Below, in pieces: positions 63,543 to 64,000 of a stretch of DNA of 64,000 nucleotides. The notes below the pieces were generated by a model. It was not told the DNA's origin. It did no database searches and was given only the letters and a program-made list of their open reading frames with translations. This DNA is from Enterobacter sp. BIGb0383. GTDB taxonomy: Bacteria > Pseudomonadota > Gammaproteobacteria > Enterobacterales > Enterobacteriaceae. Position 1 is the stretch's first letter. Each line of letters begins with the position of its first letter. The position numbers and the translations under genes were made by a program. Location of the stretch: contig NZ_RJKQ01000003.1 of NCBI RefSeq assembly GCF_003751845.1, forward strand, positions 310,001-374,000, written 5' to 3'.

Positions 63543-64000
63543 ATGAATGCCGCAACTAACGGTAATAACATAAAAAAACCTGCTGACCTGATGGCAATTA
63601 TTGAGCGGGTTCGTTCAAATCCCAGAGTTATATTTCTTATTGCCGCCGCCGCCGCGCTTTCTATTATTATTGCGCTTTTATTCTGGGCTAAAGCACCCGA
63701 TTACCGGGTGTTATTTAGCAATATCAACGATCGGGACGGTGGGGACATTGTCGCTCAGCTGACGCAGATGAATGTGCCTTATCGCTTTGATGAGCGGCAA
63801 GGGGCCATCCTGGTGCCGGAAGAGCAGGTCTACGACCTGCGTCTGAAGCTGGCACAGCAGGGGCTGCCGAAAGGCGGAACGGTGGGCTTTGAGCTGCTCG
63901 ACCAGGAAAAATTTGGCATCAGCGAATTCAGTGAACAGGTTAACTTCCAGCGTGCGCTGGAAGGGGAACTCTCGCGCACCATTGACACTCTGGGGCCGGT
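63543..64000 (+). CDS. fliF: FliF, MS-ring protein (5' part, runs off the window)
   Basis: The first 152 codons are present and the gene continues past the right edge. The protein starts MNAATNGNNIKKPADLMAII and has the first membrane helix at about residues 28-48 (VIFLIAAAAALSIIIALLF). A periplasmic YRVLFSNINDRDGGDIVAQL and GFELLDQEKFGISEFSEQVNFQRALEGELSRTI follow, both FliF hallmarks. The usual fliGHIJKLMNOPQR genes probably follow outside the window. Confidence 0.94.
   Translation, partial: MNAATNGNNIKKPADLMAIIERVRSNPRVIFLIAAAAALSIIIALLFWAKAPDYRVLFSNINDRDGGDIVAQLTQMNVPYRFDERQGAILVPEEQVYDLRLKLAQQGLPKGGTVGFELLDQEKFGISEFSEQVNFQRALEGELSRTIDTLGP

Noticed and set aside
1-64000. CRISPR arrays, tRNA or rRNA genes, insertion sequences
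   Set aside because: I looked for regular spaced repeats, rRNA-like and tRNA cloverleaf sequences and transposase-like proteins and saw none.

Overview
The window is chromosomal DNA from a member of the Enterobacterales, most likely Enterobacteriaceae in the Klebsiella/Enterobacter/Kosakonia range. The evidence is FlhD/FlhC/FlhE-type flagellar genes, YeaR/YoaG-type small proteins, and gene sizes close to E. coli flagellar orthologues. I see no rRNA, tRNA, insertion sequence, phage gene or CRISPR array. Every stretch of DNA over about 300 bases without a gene is listed as a feature.

Bases 1-24,500 are a GC-rich accessory metabolic region. (a) 428-7373 holds a polar amino-acid ABC transporter convergent with a tightly overlapping lyase / N-acetyltransferase / M20 deacetylase / MmgE-PrpD operon. 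This matches the Bacillus yxe cluster for S-(2-succino)cysteine breakdown, in the version where an S-(2-succino) lyase replaces the YxeK monooxygenase. (b) 7584-12,615 holds an iron-dependent-type dehydrogenase (YbdH-like), an Ldh2-family dehydrogenase (YbiC-like) and a nitrate/taurine-type ABC transporter. (c) 12,612-15,997 is a ferric-iron FbpABC-type transporter with a Fur-box-like site. (d) 16,220-17,893 is a chemoreceptor with a flagellar sigma-28 promoter and a CheR/CheB-binding tail. (e) 18,326-23,911 is a complete five-gene peptide ABC transporter.

Bases 23,895-26,698 look like a nitrosative-stress locus: flavin reductase, yeaR-like, a yoaG-like gene with an internal duplication, a second yeaR-like gene and a SAM methyltransferase. 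Two 11-1-11 NsrR-like palindromes lie upstream.

From about 26.7 kb to the right edge is one large flagellar/chemotaxis locus, including a more AT-rich stretch at about 29-35 kb. In order: a COG5610-type HAD protein, flhC, flhD, a transmembrane chemoreceptor, a soluble CZB chemoreceptor, flgN, flgM, flgA, flgBCDEFGHIJ, flgKL, a third chemoreceptor, fliA, a second flhD without flhC, motAB, cheAW, fliC, fliDST, flhEAB, cheZYBR, fliE and the start of fliF. The missing motor, switch and export genes probably continue past base 64,000. The set covers the master regulator (FlhD4C2), sigma-28 and its anti-sigma factor (FliA/FlgM), rod, hook and filament proteins, chaperones, stators and the full CheA-W-Y-Z-R-B circuit. 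The most unusual point is the orphan second FlhD directly in front of motA, where flhDC sits in E. coli, while the flhDC pair lies about 18 kb away in the same locus.
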